Assembly: GCA_002327445.1 (NCBI GenBank)
Contig: DCWA01000041.1
Coordinates: forward strand, 194,986-258,985
Source: Desulfobacteraceae bacterium UBA2174
GTDB taxonomy: Bacteria > Desulfobacterota > Desulfobacteria > Desulfobacterales > UBA2174
Direction of reading: 5' to 3'
Length of the DNA stretch: 64,000 bases
Shown piece by piece: positions 8,387 through 16,668 of the stretch. The notes beneath the pieces were generated by a model. It searched no databases, was not told where the DNA came from, and saw only the letters and a list, made by a program, of their open reading frames with translations. Position numbers and translations under genes: made by a program. Within the stretch, counting starts at the first letter, position 1. Every line of letters starts with the position of its first letter.

Positions 8387-9943
8387 TCAAACCTTTCCCG
8401 GGAATCCGACGATGCGCCGGGCCACGTTCTGGCCGTCCACGGCCGCCGAGACGATGCCGCCGGCGTGCCCGGCCCCCTCGCCGCAGGGATACAGCCCGTC
8501 GAAACCCGGCGCCATGAGCGTTTCGGCATCGCGCAGGACGCAGACCGGCGCGCTGGTGCGGGACTCCACCGCCAGCACCAGGGCCTCTTCGGTGAGAAAA
8601 CCTCTCATCTGCCGGCCGAAAAGCGTCAAGGCCGCCTGGAGCCGCCCCGCCACCGGTGCCGGCAAAAGGGTGTGCACCGGCCAGGCAACCAGGCCGGGTC
8701 GGTAGGAACTCGACGGCAGGGATGTCGATGGGCGACCGGCGACAAAATCGGTCATCCTTTGGGCAGGCGCCCTGAGCCCCTCGCCGCCGGCGGCATAGGC
8801 GGCCTGCTCGATGCGCTGTTGGAACCGGAGCAGGGCCAGGGGGTCGTCACCCGCCTCGGCGGCCAAGTCCGTCGGGCCGATTTCCACCACCAGTCCGGCA
8901 TTGGCCAGGGGGCCGTTGCGGCCGGCCATGCTCATCCCGTTGAGGACCAGTTCTCCCGGTGCGGTGGCGGCGGGGATGACGTGGCCGCCGGGACACATGC
9001 AGAAGGAATAGACCCCCCGGCCGTCGATGCGGGTTTTCAGCCGGTAGACGGCCGGGGGCAGGCCGGCGGGGCGCACCGGACTGCGGTACTGGATTTGATC
9101 GATGAGGCTCTGGGGATGCTCGATGCGCACCCCCACGGCCAGAGGCTTGGCGGTGATGCGAACCCCGCAGGCCGACAGCCAGGTGTAAACATCGCGGGCT
9201 GAATGGCCGGTGGCCAGAACCACCGCCTCGGCCAACCATTTCTCCCCCTCGGCCGACATCACGCCGCGAACCCGTCCACCATGGCGCACCAGGCCGACGA
9301 CACGCCGGCCGAAATGCACCTCTCCGCCGTTGTCGAGAATTGTCCGGCGGATGCCGGCGATGATGCGCGGCAAGCGGTTGGAACCGATGTGGGGCTGAGC
9401 CTCGATGAGGATTCGCGGATCGGCACCATGGGCCACCATGCGTTGCAACACCTTTCCGACGTCGCCGCGCTTGGTGGCGCGGGTGTAAAGCTTCCCGTCG
9501 GAATAGGCCCCGGCTCCGCCTTCGCCGAAACAATAGTTGGCGTCGGTGTTGACGGACCCGGCGCGATAAAGGGCGGCGATGGCATAGCGGCGGGCGGTGA
9601 CGTCCGGCCCGCGCTCCAGAATGACCGGTTTGAGGCCGTGCGCGATCAATTCCAAGGCGGCAAAATAGCCGGCTGGTCCGGCTCCGACGACGAGCACCGG
9701 CTTTGCGTTTGCCGGTACCGGCGCCAGGGGCGGCGGCGGGGGCGGCAGCGCGGCGGCCGCGCCGAGGACGACGGTGAGTTCGTAACAGGGGCGGCCGCGC
9801 CGGGCGTCGATGCTGCAGCGCAAGATCCGATACGGCGGCAGGGCGCCGGGCGTGAGGCGCAAGGCGTCGGCCAGTCGATGGCGGATCCGGGCCTCATCCG
9901 GCGCCTGACCGGGAGGCACCCGCAAGGTGATGCGTTCCGGCAT
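8387..9943 (-). CDS. FAD-dependent dehydrogenase of the COG2509 type
   Basis: About 518 residues. The N-terminal 90 residues match the domain usually preceding this family's flavin fold (SIDARRGRPCYELTV). The Rossmann motif PVLVVGAGPAGYFAALEL follows, then ILERG, the family-typical CFGEGGAGAYSDGKLYTR segment, and a second FAD contact near the C-terminus (GLYPCGEGAGHAGGIVSAA). The physiological substrate is unknown. The start is uncertain: ATG 9943 (MPERITLRV) fits the domain border, but ATG 9955 and several codons up to TTG 10039 are in frame and none has a strong ribosome site. It stands alone on its strand. Confidence 0.85.
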   Translation of the reverse strand: MPERITLRVPPGQAPDEARIRHRLADALRLTPGALPPYRILRCSIDARRGRPCYELTVVLGAAAALPPPPPPLAPVPANAKPVLVVGAGPAGYFAALELIAHGLKPVILERGPDVTARRYAIAALYRAGSVNTDANYCFGEGGAGAYSDGKLYTRATKRGDVGKVLQRMVAHGADPRILIEAQPHIGSNRLPRIIAGIRRTILDNGGEVHFGRRVVGLVRHGGRVRGVMSAEGEKWLAEAVVLATGHSARDVYTWLSACGVRITAKPLAVGVRIEHPQSLIDQIQYRSPVRPAGLPPAVYRLKTRIDGRGVYSFCMCPGGHVIPAATAPGELVLNGMSMAGRNGPLANAGLVVEIGPTDLAAEAGDDPLALLRFQQRIEQAAYAAGGEGLRAPAQRMTDFVAGRPSTSLPSSSYRPGLVAWPVHTLLPAPVAGRLQAALTLFGRQMRGFLTEEALVLAVESRTSAPVCVLRDAETLMAPGFDGLYPCGEGAGHAGGIVSAAVDGQNVARRIVGFPGKV

Positions 9944-10195
9944 TGCGGCATCCATGGGCGCCGTGTTTTGGCCGGGCAACCATTTTCGAGGGTTTCCTTT
10001 CATGACGGGCAACATACTGGCATCGGCGTCGCATTTCAATTGCCGGGGGGTTGCCGGCCACGCAGTGGAATCAATTGCGGCTTGACTTTTCCATCCTCTG
10101 TTTACATGTTTAAAGGAATTTTTTTGACCTGATGTTCCGTTTCCCTTTCACCACCATGCATGATGGGCACCATCGACAGAGAGGAAGGCACGGCC

Positions 10196-10396
10196 ATGAG
10201 TGAAATCATCCGAAAACAAGTCTGCAAATGTGAACACTGCGGCAACGAAGCCGAGATGGTGGTGACTTGCAGCCTGCCCGATGCCGATGCGCCGGCGCCC
10301 GAGGCCAAGCCCTCGGCCGATACCCCGCATCGCGTCCTGGGGCACGCCAAGTGCAGCCACTGCGGCAACGAAGCAGATATGTGGATCGACCTGTGA
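10196..10396 (+). CDS. small Cys-rich protein with duplicated CxxCGNEA motif
   Basis: Sixty-six residues with two nearly identical metal-binding knuckles, CKCEHCGNEAEM near residue 9 and AKCSHCGNEADM near residue 53. They are joined by an alanine/proline-rich linker (DADAPAPEAKPSAD). Two CxxC pairs suggest a zinc ribbon or rubredoxin-like site. A ribosome site GAGGAAGG precedes ATG 10196. The next gene, citrate synthase, follows after 62 bases on the same strand. The family is not recognised; this could be a metal sensor, a small chaperone or a structural zinc protein. Confidence 0.7.
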   Translation: MSEIIRKQVCKCEHCGNEAEMVVTCSLPDADAPAPEAKPSADTPHRVLGHAKCSHCGNEADMWIDL

Positions 10397-10458
10397 CCGT
10401 TTCCCGGGATCGAATTTCCTTTTGAAATATCGCTTTGCGCCGGAAGGAGACCTCGGCC

Positions 10459-11637
10459 ATGGAGGAAGGCAAATCGACGATCAACACCGGGCTGCGCGGT
10501 GTCACCGTCGCGAGTACCCGCATCAGCCACGTGGACGGCAAAGCCGGGAAGCTCATTTATCGCGGCTATCTTGTCAAGGATCTCGCCGAGGCCGCCACCT
10601 ACGAGGAAGTGGCCCACCTGCTGCTCCATGATCGCCTGCCGCAAGCCGAGGCCCTGGAAAAATTCAGGCGGGACCTCGCCGGGGCCCGGGCCATTCCGGA
10701 GGGATTGATCGCCGCGATGGCAGCCCTGCCCGCCGACACCCCGCCGATGGACGTGCTTCAGGCTGCCGTGCCGCTGCTGGCGGCCTACGACCGGACGCTG
10801 GCCGACCCGAGTCTCGAGGCCGAACAGCTTCGGGCGACCCGTCTGGTGGCCAAGCTGGCCACCCTGGTGGCTGCCTGGCACCGCATCCGGCAGGGTCTGG
10901 GGCCGGTGGCACCGGATCCGGACCTCGGCCATGCCGCCAATTTCCTCTACATGCTTTCCGGCCAGCGGCCGGAAAGTGACGTGGCGCGATTCTTCGACGT
11001 GGCGCTGGTGCTCCACGCCGAACACTCCTTCAATGCCTCCACCTTCACCGCCCGCCAGGTTGCCTCGACCCGTGCCCACCTCTACGCCGCCGTATCGGCG
11101 GCCGTCGGCTCCCTTTCCGGCGAACTGCACGGGGGGGCCAACGTCAGGGTGATGCAGATGCTCAAGGCCATCGGGTCGCCCGAAAAGGTCGAGGCCTATA
11201 TCACCCGCATCCTGGACGAAGGGCAAAAGATCATGGGCCTGGGCCATGCGGTCTACAAGGTCGACGACCCCCGGGCCCACATCCTGGCGCCCATGAGCCA
11301 GGAACTGGGGCGGCGCGTGGGCCAGCCGCAGTGGTATGAGATGTCCAAGCTGCTGGAAATCAAGGGCAAAGAGGCATTCAAGGCCCGCAAGGGAATCGAC
11401 ATCTTCGTCAACGTGGATTTTTACAGTGCCTCCTTGTTTTACTGCATGGGCATCCCCATCGATCTGTTCACTCCGGTATTCGCCGTTTCAAGGATTTCCG
11501 GCTGGAGCGCCCACGTCATCGAGGAGCGGTTCGCCCTGGCGGCACCCAAACCGGCCCTCTATCGCCCCGGATCCGATTACGTGGGAGACTACTGCGGGCC
11601 GGCGGAGTGCGCATTTGTACCGCTGGAAAAACGCTGA
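10459..11637 (+). CDS. gltA: citrate synthase
   Basis: Condenses acetyl-CoA with oxaloacetate, the entry reaction of the citric acid cycle (or reversible acetate oxidation in anaerobes). It has 392 residues. Catalytic features are visible: SGELHGGAN (first active-site His region), MGLGHAVYKVDDPRA (second His) and NVDFYSASLFYCMGIP (catalytic Asp). The shorter length and this motif set match the compact prokaryotic/2-methylcitrate-synthase-like class rather than the 427-residue E. coli enzyme, so activity with propionyl-CoA cannot be excluded. ATG 10459 follows CGGAAGGAGA. Confidence 0.92.
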   Translation: MEEGKSTINTGLRGVTVASTRISHVDGKAGKLIYRGYLVKDLAEAATYEEVAHLLLHDRLPQAEALEKFRRDLAGARAIPEGLIAAMAALPADTPPMDVLQAAVPLLAAYDRTLADPSLEAEQLRATRLVAKLATLVAAWHRIRQGLGPVAPDPDLGHAANFLYMLSGQRPESDVARFFDVALVLHAEHSFNASTFTARQVASTRAHLYAAVSAAVGSLSGELHGGANVRVMQMLKAIGSPEKVEAYITRILDEGQKIMGLGHAVYKVDDPRAHILAPMSQELGRRVGQPQWYEMSKLLEIKGKEAFKARKGIDIFVNVDFYSASLFYCMGIPIDLFTPVFAVSRISGWSAHVIEERFALAAPKPALYRPGSDYVGDYCGPAECAFVPLEKR

Positions 11638-11693
11638 CCATCCCTTCCTTTCCCCGTGCTCGCGCCCCGGCATCTTGCCGCATCGGGTTTCGG

Positions 11694-11722
11694 TTGACAT
11701 TGGCGTCGCCATGATCTAGGTA
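11694..11722 (+). promoter_or_regulatory. candidate sigma-70 promoter for the Fur-family gene
   Basis: A perfect TTGACA -35 box is followed after 17 bases by TAGGTA. The -10 match is weak, but a similar TAGGTT lies in the candidate hpf promoter of this window. The predicted start is about 70 bases before the GTG of the regulator. Confidence 0.45.
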
Positions 11723-11799
11723 CGGTTCTCAAATCCTTTTTGGGGAAGGCTACCGGCCCCGGGCCGGCGTTCTGAGCAGCACAATCGGGAAGGAAGATC

Positions 11800-12228
11800 G
11801 TGAACACGGAATCTCATCTGCGAATGACCCGCCAACGGCAGGTCATCCTGGAAGAATTGCGCCGTACCTGTTCCCATCCCGGAGCCGATGAAATCTATGC
11901 CCGGGTGCGAAGGCGCCTCCCTCGGATCAGCCTGGGAACCATCTATCGCAACCTCGAGGTGCTGTCGGCCACCGGCGAAATCCAGAAAATCGAAACAGGC
12001 GGCTCGCTCAAGCGATTTGACGGCAACATTTCACCCCACTACCACATCCGCTGCCTGCGCTGCCACAAGGTGGTCGACGCACCGGTCGAGGTGCTGCCCG
12101 ACATCGAACGGCTCCTCGATGGAAAAACCGACTTCACTATCACCGGTCACCGCATCGAGTTTCTGGGCCTCTGTCCGAAGTGCCAAGCCAAAGCTGAAGC
12201 CGAAAGCCGATACCTCACCGAGATGTAG
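11800..12228 (+). CDS. Fur/PerR-family metal-dependent repressor
   Basis: DNA-binding regulator of 142 residues. A winged helix-turn-helix spans residues 5-75 (MTRQRQVILEELRR, SLGTIYRNLEVL). The dimerisation/metal domain contains the HYHIRCLRCHKVVD segment and a C-terminal LCPKC; the two CxxC pairs would form the structural zinc site. The spacing and sequence are closer to PerR-type peroxide sensors than to iron Fur, an assignment made by eye. GTG 11800 follows GGGAAGGAAG. The neighbouring peroxiredoxin-like, SOR-like and DVU0772-like genes are plausible targets, but no operator could be confirmed. Confidence 0.88.
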   Translation: MNTESHLRMTRQRQVILEELRRTCSHPGADEIYARVRRRLPRISLGTIYRNLEVLSATGEIQKIETGGSLKRFDGNISPHYHIRCLRCHKVVDAPVEVLPDIERLLDGKTDFTITGHRIEFLGLCPKCQAKAEAESRYLTEM

Positions 12229-12255
12229 CCCCGTCAGGTCCGGTACCGCGCCCCA

Positions 12256-12612
12256 TCAAGCGACACCCAGCTTTCCTTGAAGCCAATCGCGGACTTCGCC
12301 ATCAGCCGCCCAAACCCCCTTGTGGTGGCCAACACGTTCCAGGAAACGACGCTCGATGCGTTCCGGCATCCGGATCTCGGCCAGCTCCTCCGCTTCGTCC
12401 GAATTGCGGCGAATCAGGTAGACCACCGGCTTGCGCCAGGTGTTGACGACAAAGTAATGGGTGACATCATTCTTGGACCGGATCACGTAGTTGCCCCGCG
12501 CCCAGTTGTTGCCCCACTCCAGGTAGAGGCGAACGGCTTCCTCGGGCGTCATGTCCCAATCGATGGCGTTGACCAGTTCGCGGTCCTTGGCAATTTTTTC
12601 AAGAGTCGCCAT
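12256..12612 (-). CDS. DVU0772-family conserved protein
   Basis: Protein of 118 residues with recognisable blocks VNAIDWDMTPEEAVRLYLEW, YFVVNTW and VYLIRRNSDEAEELAEI. This resembles the small family named after Desulfovibrio DVU0772, found mainly in sulfate-reducing bacteria; that link is from memory and was not searched. There is no signal peptide, membrane helix or catalytic motif. AAAGGAGC precedes the ATG at 12612. It converges with the Fur-family gene, leaving only 27 bases between the stops. Function unknown. Confidence 0.75.
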   Translation of the reverse strand: MATLEKIAKDRELVNAIDWDMTPEEAVRLYLEWGNNWARGNYVIRSKNDVTHYFVVNTWRKPVVYLIRRNSDEAEELAEIRMPERIERRFLERVGHHKGVWAADGEVRDWLQGKLGVA

Positions 12613-12673
12613 AAGATAGCTCCTTTCGTCCATTTGCGCAGAGCCAAGACACGAAAAACACGAAACCTGAGTT

Positions 12674-12737
12674 CAGCATTCCGGTGTCGGATCCAATTTC
12701 AGCCCCGATCCGCAAAGGGAATCCAACCGGAATGCTG
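12674..12737. repeat. nested inverted repeat in a divergent promoter region
   Basis: Outer 12-bp perfect arms CAGCATTCCGGT and ACCGGAATGCTG enclose inner 6-bp arms CGGATC and GATCCG. The whole structure sits between the divergently transcribed DVU0772-like and DUF1786 genes. It could be a paired operator, a cruciform or a leader hairpin. Confidence 0.7.
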
Positions 12738-12795
12738 ATAGTAATTGTTCCTGATTGTTAGTCAACCGGGTGGCAATTGAAAGCGAAGGCGATTC

Positions 12796-13866
12796 ATGGG
12801 CCAATTCTTGATGATCGATATCGGCGCTGGAACGATGGACATCCTGTGGTACGACAGTGACTCGGGCCGCAGTTTCAAGATCGTGACCCGCTCTCCGGTA
12901 TGGCGGGTAGCCGAAATGGCCGCCGGGGAGGGGGATCTCGTGGTCACCGGGGGAGAGATGGGCGGTGGACCCGTCAGCGCCACGCTGGAGTCACGCGCCC
13001 GCAGACATCGGGTATCCATCACCCCCGAGGCAGCTCACACCTTGAACCACGACCCGCAAAAGGTGGCCGCCATGGGACTGGAAATCGTGGATCGGCAGGC
13101 GGCGGACCGGCTCATCGCCTCAGGAACCCCGTCGATCACACTCGCCGACATCGACGGGGGGCAAATCCGTCGGATCGCCGAAACCCTGGACGTCCCCTTC
13201 GCATTCGACGCCGTGGCGGTCTGCGCCCAGGATCATGGCATGCCGCCGGAAGGCGTGTCCCACCTCGACTACCGTCACCGGTGCCATGCCGCGGCCCTGG
13301 ATGCCGACCCTTCCCCGGCCGCCCTTCTATACCCGGCGGACCAAATTCCCGAATCCTTCAACCGGCTGCGGACCATTGCAACCGATGCCGCCCGCCTGCC
13401 GGCGCGGGCCGTCTACGTGATGGACAGCGGCATGGCCGCCATCCTGGGCGCCAGCCTGGATCCGTTGGCCTCGGTAAATCGGGATGCCATGGTGCTGGAT
13501 ATCGCCACCTCCCACACCGTGGCGGCAACCCTGCACCGCGGCGAAGTGGCCGCCTATCTGGAGTACCACACCCGGGACCTGTCGGCCGACCTTCTCGAAG
13601 CGCTGCTGCCGTCCTTGGCCGAAGGCCGCTTGACCCACGATGAGGTTCTGGCCGGCGGTGGCCATGGGGCCTACACCCGCCGCCGGGTCGGCTTCAACCG
13701 CCTCGGCGTCATTGTGGCTACCGGTCCCCGGCGGGCGCTGGTACGAAGAAGCACCCTCCCCCTCGTTTTCGGCGCGCCATTCGGCGACAACATGATGACC
13801 GGCACCACCGGCCTCCTCGAAGCGCTTCGTCGACGGCTAGGACTGGCTCCCATCGATTATATCTGA
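12796..13866 (+). CDS. DUF1786 family protein
   Basis: Protein of 356 residues starting with MGQFLMIDIGAGTMDILWYD, an actin/Hsp70-type phosphate-binding loop. It continues with VMDSGMAAILGA and VLDIATSHTVAATL, a second phosphate loop, and VLAGGGHGAYTRR. The pattern fits DUF1786, which databases have labelled loosely as a pyruvate formate-lyase-activating enzyme. No radical SAM Cys motif is present, so that label is not supported here. A nucleotide-binding ASKHA-fold role is more likely. It begins after the nested inverted repeat and is monocistronic as far as can be seen. Confidence 0.8.
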   Translation: MGQFLMIDIGAGTMDILWYDSDSGRSFKIVTRSPVWRVAEMAAGEGDLVVTGGEMGGGPVSATLESRARRHRVSITPEAAHTLNHDPQKVAAMGLEIVDRQAADRLIASGTPSITLADIDGGQIRRIAETLDVPFAFDAVAVCAQDHGMPPEGVSHLDYRHRCHAAALDADPSPAALLYPADQIPESFNRLRTIATDAARLPARAVYVMDSGMAAILGASLDPLASVNRDAMVLDIATSHTVAATLHRGEVAAYLEYHTRDLSADLLEALLPSLAEGRLTHDEVLAGGGHGAYTRRRVGFNRLGVIVATGPRRALVRRSTLPLVFGAPFGDNMMTGTTGLLEALRRRLGLAPIDYI

Positions 13867-13989
13867 CTGAATTCTTTAGGATTTCTGTTCGAAACCGCGC
13901 GGTCGCCAGCCGCCCATCCGGCATCGGCTGGAAATTTCTTTGCCGAGAATCGTTATTTTTTGATAAATGGTGAAGAGCCATTCGACTTC

Positions 13990-14069
13990 GTATTCAAGAT
14001 GATACTGATTTTGTTGCACGGTGCGATAGGTGCCGCTTCAGCGAAACCCGTCGGTGTCATCTTGAATAC
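13990..14069. repeat. 80-base imperfect palindrome
   Basis: Perfect 13-bp arms (GTATTCAAGATGA and its complement) extend inward, with G-U pairs, to about 19 bp. They then continue into a second stem around GATAG, so almost the whole 80 bases could fold into one hairpin. It lies about 90 bases before the desulfoferrodoxin-like gene. It is either a small mobile repeat or a structured leader. Confidence 0.65.
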
Positions 14070-14157
14070 AATTTGGAAAAAGCTGATTCCACTCGGGACG
14101 GTTGGCGTGAACCTGCTGGCCACAACCTTTTTCGTTCCGTCCGGAGAAATGGTCCGT

Positions 14158-14766
14158 ATGTATCCTCGACACCGATGGCTCTGTGGCACTCTGCTCTGCG
14201 GGATACTGATGGCGACGCCCGATGCCCTGGCCGACCAGACCGCCGTGCGCATCGAGGCGCCTTCCTCCGCTTCGCCGGGCAGCCAGATCACCGTCAGGGT
14301 GCATGTCACCCATTCCGGCAACAATTTTTTTCATTTCACCAACTGGGTTTGGCTCAAGGCCAACGACGTGGAAATCGGACGCTGGGAATTCAATCCCGAC
14401 GCCCGTCCGGAAGACGAAAACTTCACCCGCCAGGTTTCCTACCGGGTTGAAGGCCCGGTGACATTGACCGCCCAGGGCAACTGCAACGTCCACGGCAGCG
14501 CCGGAGCGGTCCACGCCAACGTGGCCGTTGATCCGGCCCCGGGCCCGGGGCCGGATCAACGGCCGGTACGGGCCGAGCCCACCGGCCGCAGCCCCATCGG
14601 CTGGCTCGTCCTGATGCTGGGCGTTGCCAACCTGATTCTATGCGCTTTTCAGGTGGCCAGCGGCCGCCGCTGGATCAAGGTCAAGATCGCCGTGCATCGA
14701 CGCTTCGGCCAGTTGCTGCTCGCCCTGGCGTTGATCCACGGCCTGCTGGCGCTGCTGACGACCTGA
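14158..14766 (+). CDS. exported desulfoferrodoxin (superoxide reductase)-like membrane protein
   Basis: Protein of 202 residues: a signal peptide (WLCGTLLCGILMATPDALA), then an Ig-like domain resembling centre II of superoxide reductase. Two ligand-like His occur in VTHSGNNFFHFTNW, and the hallmark Cys and His in CNVHG. Two C-terminal hydrophobic helices follow (PIGWLVLMLGVANLILCAF and GQLLLALALIHGLLALL). The first loop His of classical enzymes is not evident. It would sit in the envelope with its iron site outside. ATG 14158 was chosen for its signal peptide and GGAG site; upstream in-frame sequence runs through the palindrome. A cytochrome c' gene follows 33 bases later. Enzymatic superoxide reduction is an inference. 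Confidence 0.7.
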   Translation: MYPRHRWLCGTLLCGILMATPDALADQTAVRIEAPSSASPGSQITVRVHVTHSGNNFFHFTNWVWLKANDVEIGRWEFNPDARPEDENFTRQVSYRVEGPVTLTAQGNCNVHGSAGAVHANVAVDPAPGPGPDQRPVRAEPTGRSPIGWLVLMLGVANLILCAFQVASGRRWIKVKIAVHRRFGQLLLALALIHGLLALLTT

Positions 14767-14799
14767 ACAAACCTCTCCCACTTTCCCAAGGAGGCCAAG

Positions 14800-15270
14800 A
14801 TGAAGCATCTGACCGCGACATGTCTGGGCTTGTTTCTCGTTCTGTCCATCACCGGCGCGCTGTGGGCTGAAGGCGTGTTGAAGACCGGGATGGAATCGGC
14901 GGACCAGGTCGTCAAGACCCGCAAGTACCTCATGCACACCATCAAGATCAACGTAGACGACGCCGCCAAGAAGTTCGAGGCCGACCGGATCGGCGACATC
15001 CAGGCCAACGGCGCCACCGTCGCCCTGGCGGCCAAGGTCATGCCGCCGCTGTATCGGGAAAAACACGAGGCGGCCTACGACGGCCAGGGCAAGTTTTTCA
15101 AGGGAGCCGAGCCGGCGGCCTTCGAGGGGGTCAGCGAGGCGCTGCGGTCGGCGGCGCAGAATCTGCGGATGAGCGCCGAAAAGAACGACAAGGCGGGTGT
15201 GATCCAGGCGATGGGCGCGTTGCAGCAGAGCTGCGGTGCCTGCCACAACGCGTATCGCGGAAGTTTCTGA
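14800..15270 (+). CDS. cytochrome c' (class II c-type cytochrome)
   Basis: Periplasmic four-helix-bundle haem protein of 156 residues with signal peptide LGLFLVLSITGALWA. The single haem-binding motif CGACH lies at the extreme C-terminus, the hallmark of class II cytochromes. Members bind NO and related gases and help against nitrosative stress, or shuttle electrons. The ribosome site AAGGAGGCCAAG precedes the ATG. It directly follows the desulfoferrodoxin-like gene and is probably co-transcribed, suggesting a shared role in reactive oxygen or nitrogen defence. Confidence 0.9.
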   Translation: MKHLTATCLGLFLVLSITGALWAEGVLKTGMESADQVVKTRKYLMHTIKINVDDAAKKFEADRIGDIQANGATVALAAKVMPPLYREKHEAAYDGQGKFFKGAEPAAFEGVSEALRSAAQNLRMSAEKNDKAGVIQAMGALQQSCGACHNAYRGSF

Positions 15271-15273
15271 TCT

Positions 15274-16668
15274 TCAGCTGTCGTCGCTGCCGTCTTCCAC
15301 CGACGGCTTGGATGCCATCAGGGCCGATTCGGTATCGTCCAGGTACTGGCTCAGGTGAGTCACGTCCCGTTCGAATGCGATCTTCTGGTCGGCCGGGATC
15401 GGTTTCTGCCGGGGAGAATCCAGGGCGTGATAGTTGACCGGGGTGCCGTCGCGGTAAAAGGCGAAATCCAGATGGGGGCCGGTGGCCAGCCCGGTCTGGC
15501 CCACATAACCGATGACGTCGCCGCGCTGGACGCGGCTCCCGGAACGGATACCCTTGGCAAAACGGGACAGGTGGATGTAGCGGCTTTCGTAGCGGCTGCC
15601 GTGTCGCAGGCGGATGAAGCGCCCGGCGTGCTTGTCATAGCCGGTGCGCATCACGGTTCCGTCCCCCACCGCCAACACGGGAGTGCCGGCGGGTGCCGCA
15701 TAATCGATGGCCAGGTGGGGTCGGTAGGTATTGAGGATGGGATGGAGCCGCCGCCGTGAAAACCCCGAGCTGATCCGGTTGTACTTGAGCGGCGCGGGCA
15801 GGAAACGGCGCTGGACGCTGCACCCGTTTTCATCGTAGTACCCGCCGCCCCGGCCGTCGTCATGGAAGTAGGCATTGAATACGGTCCCCTCGTGGACCAT
15901 GCGGGCCGCCCGGATTCTGCCGAAACCGACCTTGCGCCCCTCGACGAACGACTCTTCGAAGACGAGGGTGATGCGGTCCTCCGGTTGAAGATGAAACAGG
16001 TCCACCGATTGGCCCATCACCTCGTCGAGGGAAACGATGAGGTTGGGGTCCACCCCCTGGTTTTGGAGCGCCTCCCACAGCGAGGATGAAACCGCGGCCG
16101 CCGCCGTGCCGAGTCTGGTCTCCATCGGCTTGCTGGCGGTTCGCACCGCCACCGGTTCCGCCAGATCAAAGACCACGTAGTCGGCGGCCGAGATTTCGTA
16201 GACGAAGTGCCGCGCCTGTCCATCACCGTTGACGAAGAGGCTGTAGGGCTGACCGGGCCTGAGCTGGCGCAGGTCGAAGACTCCACGGCTCGCCGCGGCG
16301 GCCTCGGCGATCCGCTGGGCGCAAACGCCGTGGCTGTCCAGAATGCCGGCCAGAGTGGCGCCTTCGGACACCTTTCCCTCATAGACGGCCAGGTTTTCCA
16401 GGAGAATCCCGTAGCGGGTCTCTACCGGAAGCGCATCCGCCGTCGGTTTCTCGGTGGATGCCGTCATCGATGAGCACGGCGGAGAAGGGGCTTCGGAAGG
16501 GTCGATGCGGGAGTCGGAGACAGCGGGCAGGAAGTAGGCCGCCGCGCAGAACAGCAGCCCCGGCAGTACCAGCCGGACGAGGATCCGCCCCGGCCGGCGC
16601 CGGCGCCTGGGAGACCATCCATACCCGCCGCCACTCGCGGTCCGGGTCCACCGCCGCAGATCAGACAT
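15274..16668 (-). CDS. M23-family cell-wall peptidase, membrane anchored
   Basis: Protein of 464 residues. A short Arg-rich cytoplasmic start is followed by one hydrophobic helix (ILVRLVLPGLLFCAAAYFL). An OapA/LysM-like middle region carries LRPGQPYSLFV. The C-terminal LytM domain has HPILNTYRPHLAIDYAAPAG, YIHLSRFAKGI and GYVGQTGLATGPHLDFAFY. The usual second-motif HxH reads HLD here, so the last zinc ligand is Asp or the site is altered. It would cleave or bind peptidoglycan cross-links in the periplasm. ATG 16668 overlaps the stop of the upstream CGGC gene (8-base overlap), indicating translational coupling; an ATG at 16689 is also in frame. Confidence 0.85.
   Translation of the reverse strand: MSDLRRWTRTASGGGYGWSPRRRRRPGRILVRLVLPGLLFCAAAYFLPAVSDSRIDPSEAPSPPCSSMTASTEKPTADALPVETRYGILLENLAVYEGKVSEGATLAGILDSHGVCAQRIAEAAAASRGVFDLRQLRPGQPYSLFVNGDGQARHFVYEISAADYVVFDLAEPVAVRTASKPMETRLGTAAAAVSSSLWEALQNQGVDPNLIVSLDEVMGQSVDLFHLQPEDRITLVFEESFVEGRKVGFGRIRAARMVHEGTVFNAYFHDDGRGGGYYDENGCSVQRRFLPAPLKYNRISSGFSRRRLHPILNTYRPHLAIDYAAPAGTPVLAVGDGTVMRTGYDKHAGRFIRLRHGSRYESRYIHLSRFAKGIRSGSRVQRGDVIGYVGQTGLATGPHLDFAFYRDGTPVNYHALDSPRQKPIPADQKIAFERDVTHLSQYLDDTESALMASKPSVEDGSDDS

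Noticed and set aside
10082..10129. Promoters with TTGACT and TTGACC before the Cys-rich mini-protein
   Set aside because: No acceptable -10 box at 16-18 bases from either -35-like sequence.
12796..13866. Pyruvate formate-lyase-activating enzyme
   Set aside because: This label circulates for DUF1786, but there is no CxxxCxxC radical SAM motif; the ASKHA-type phosphate loops point elsewhere.
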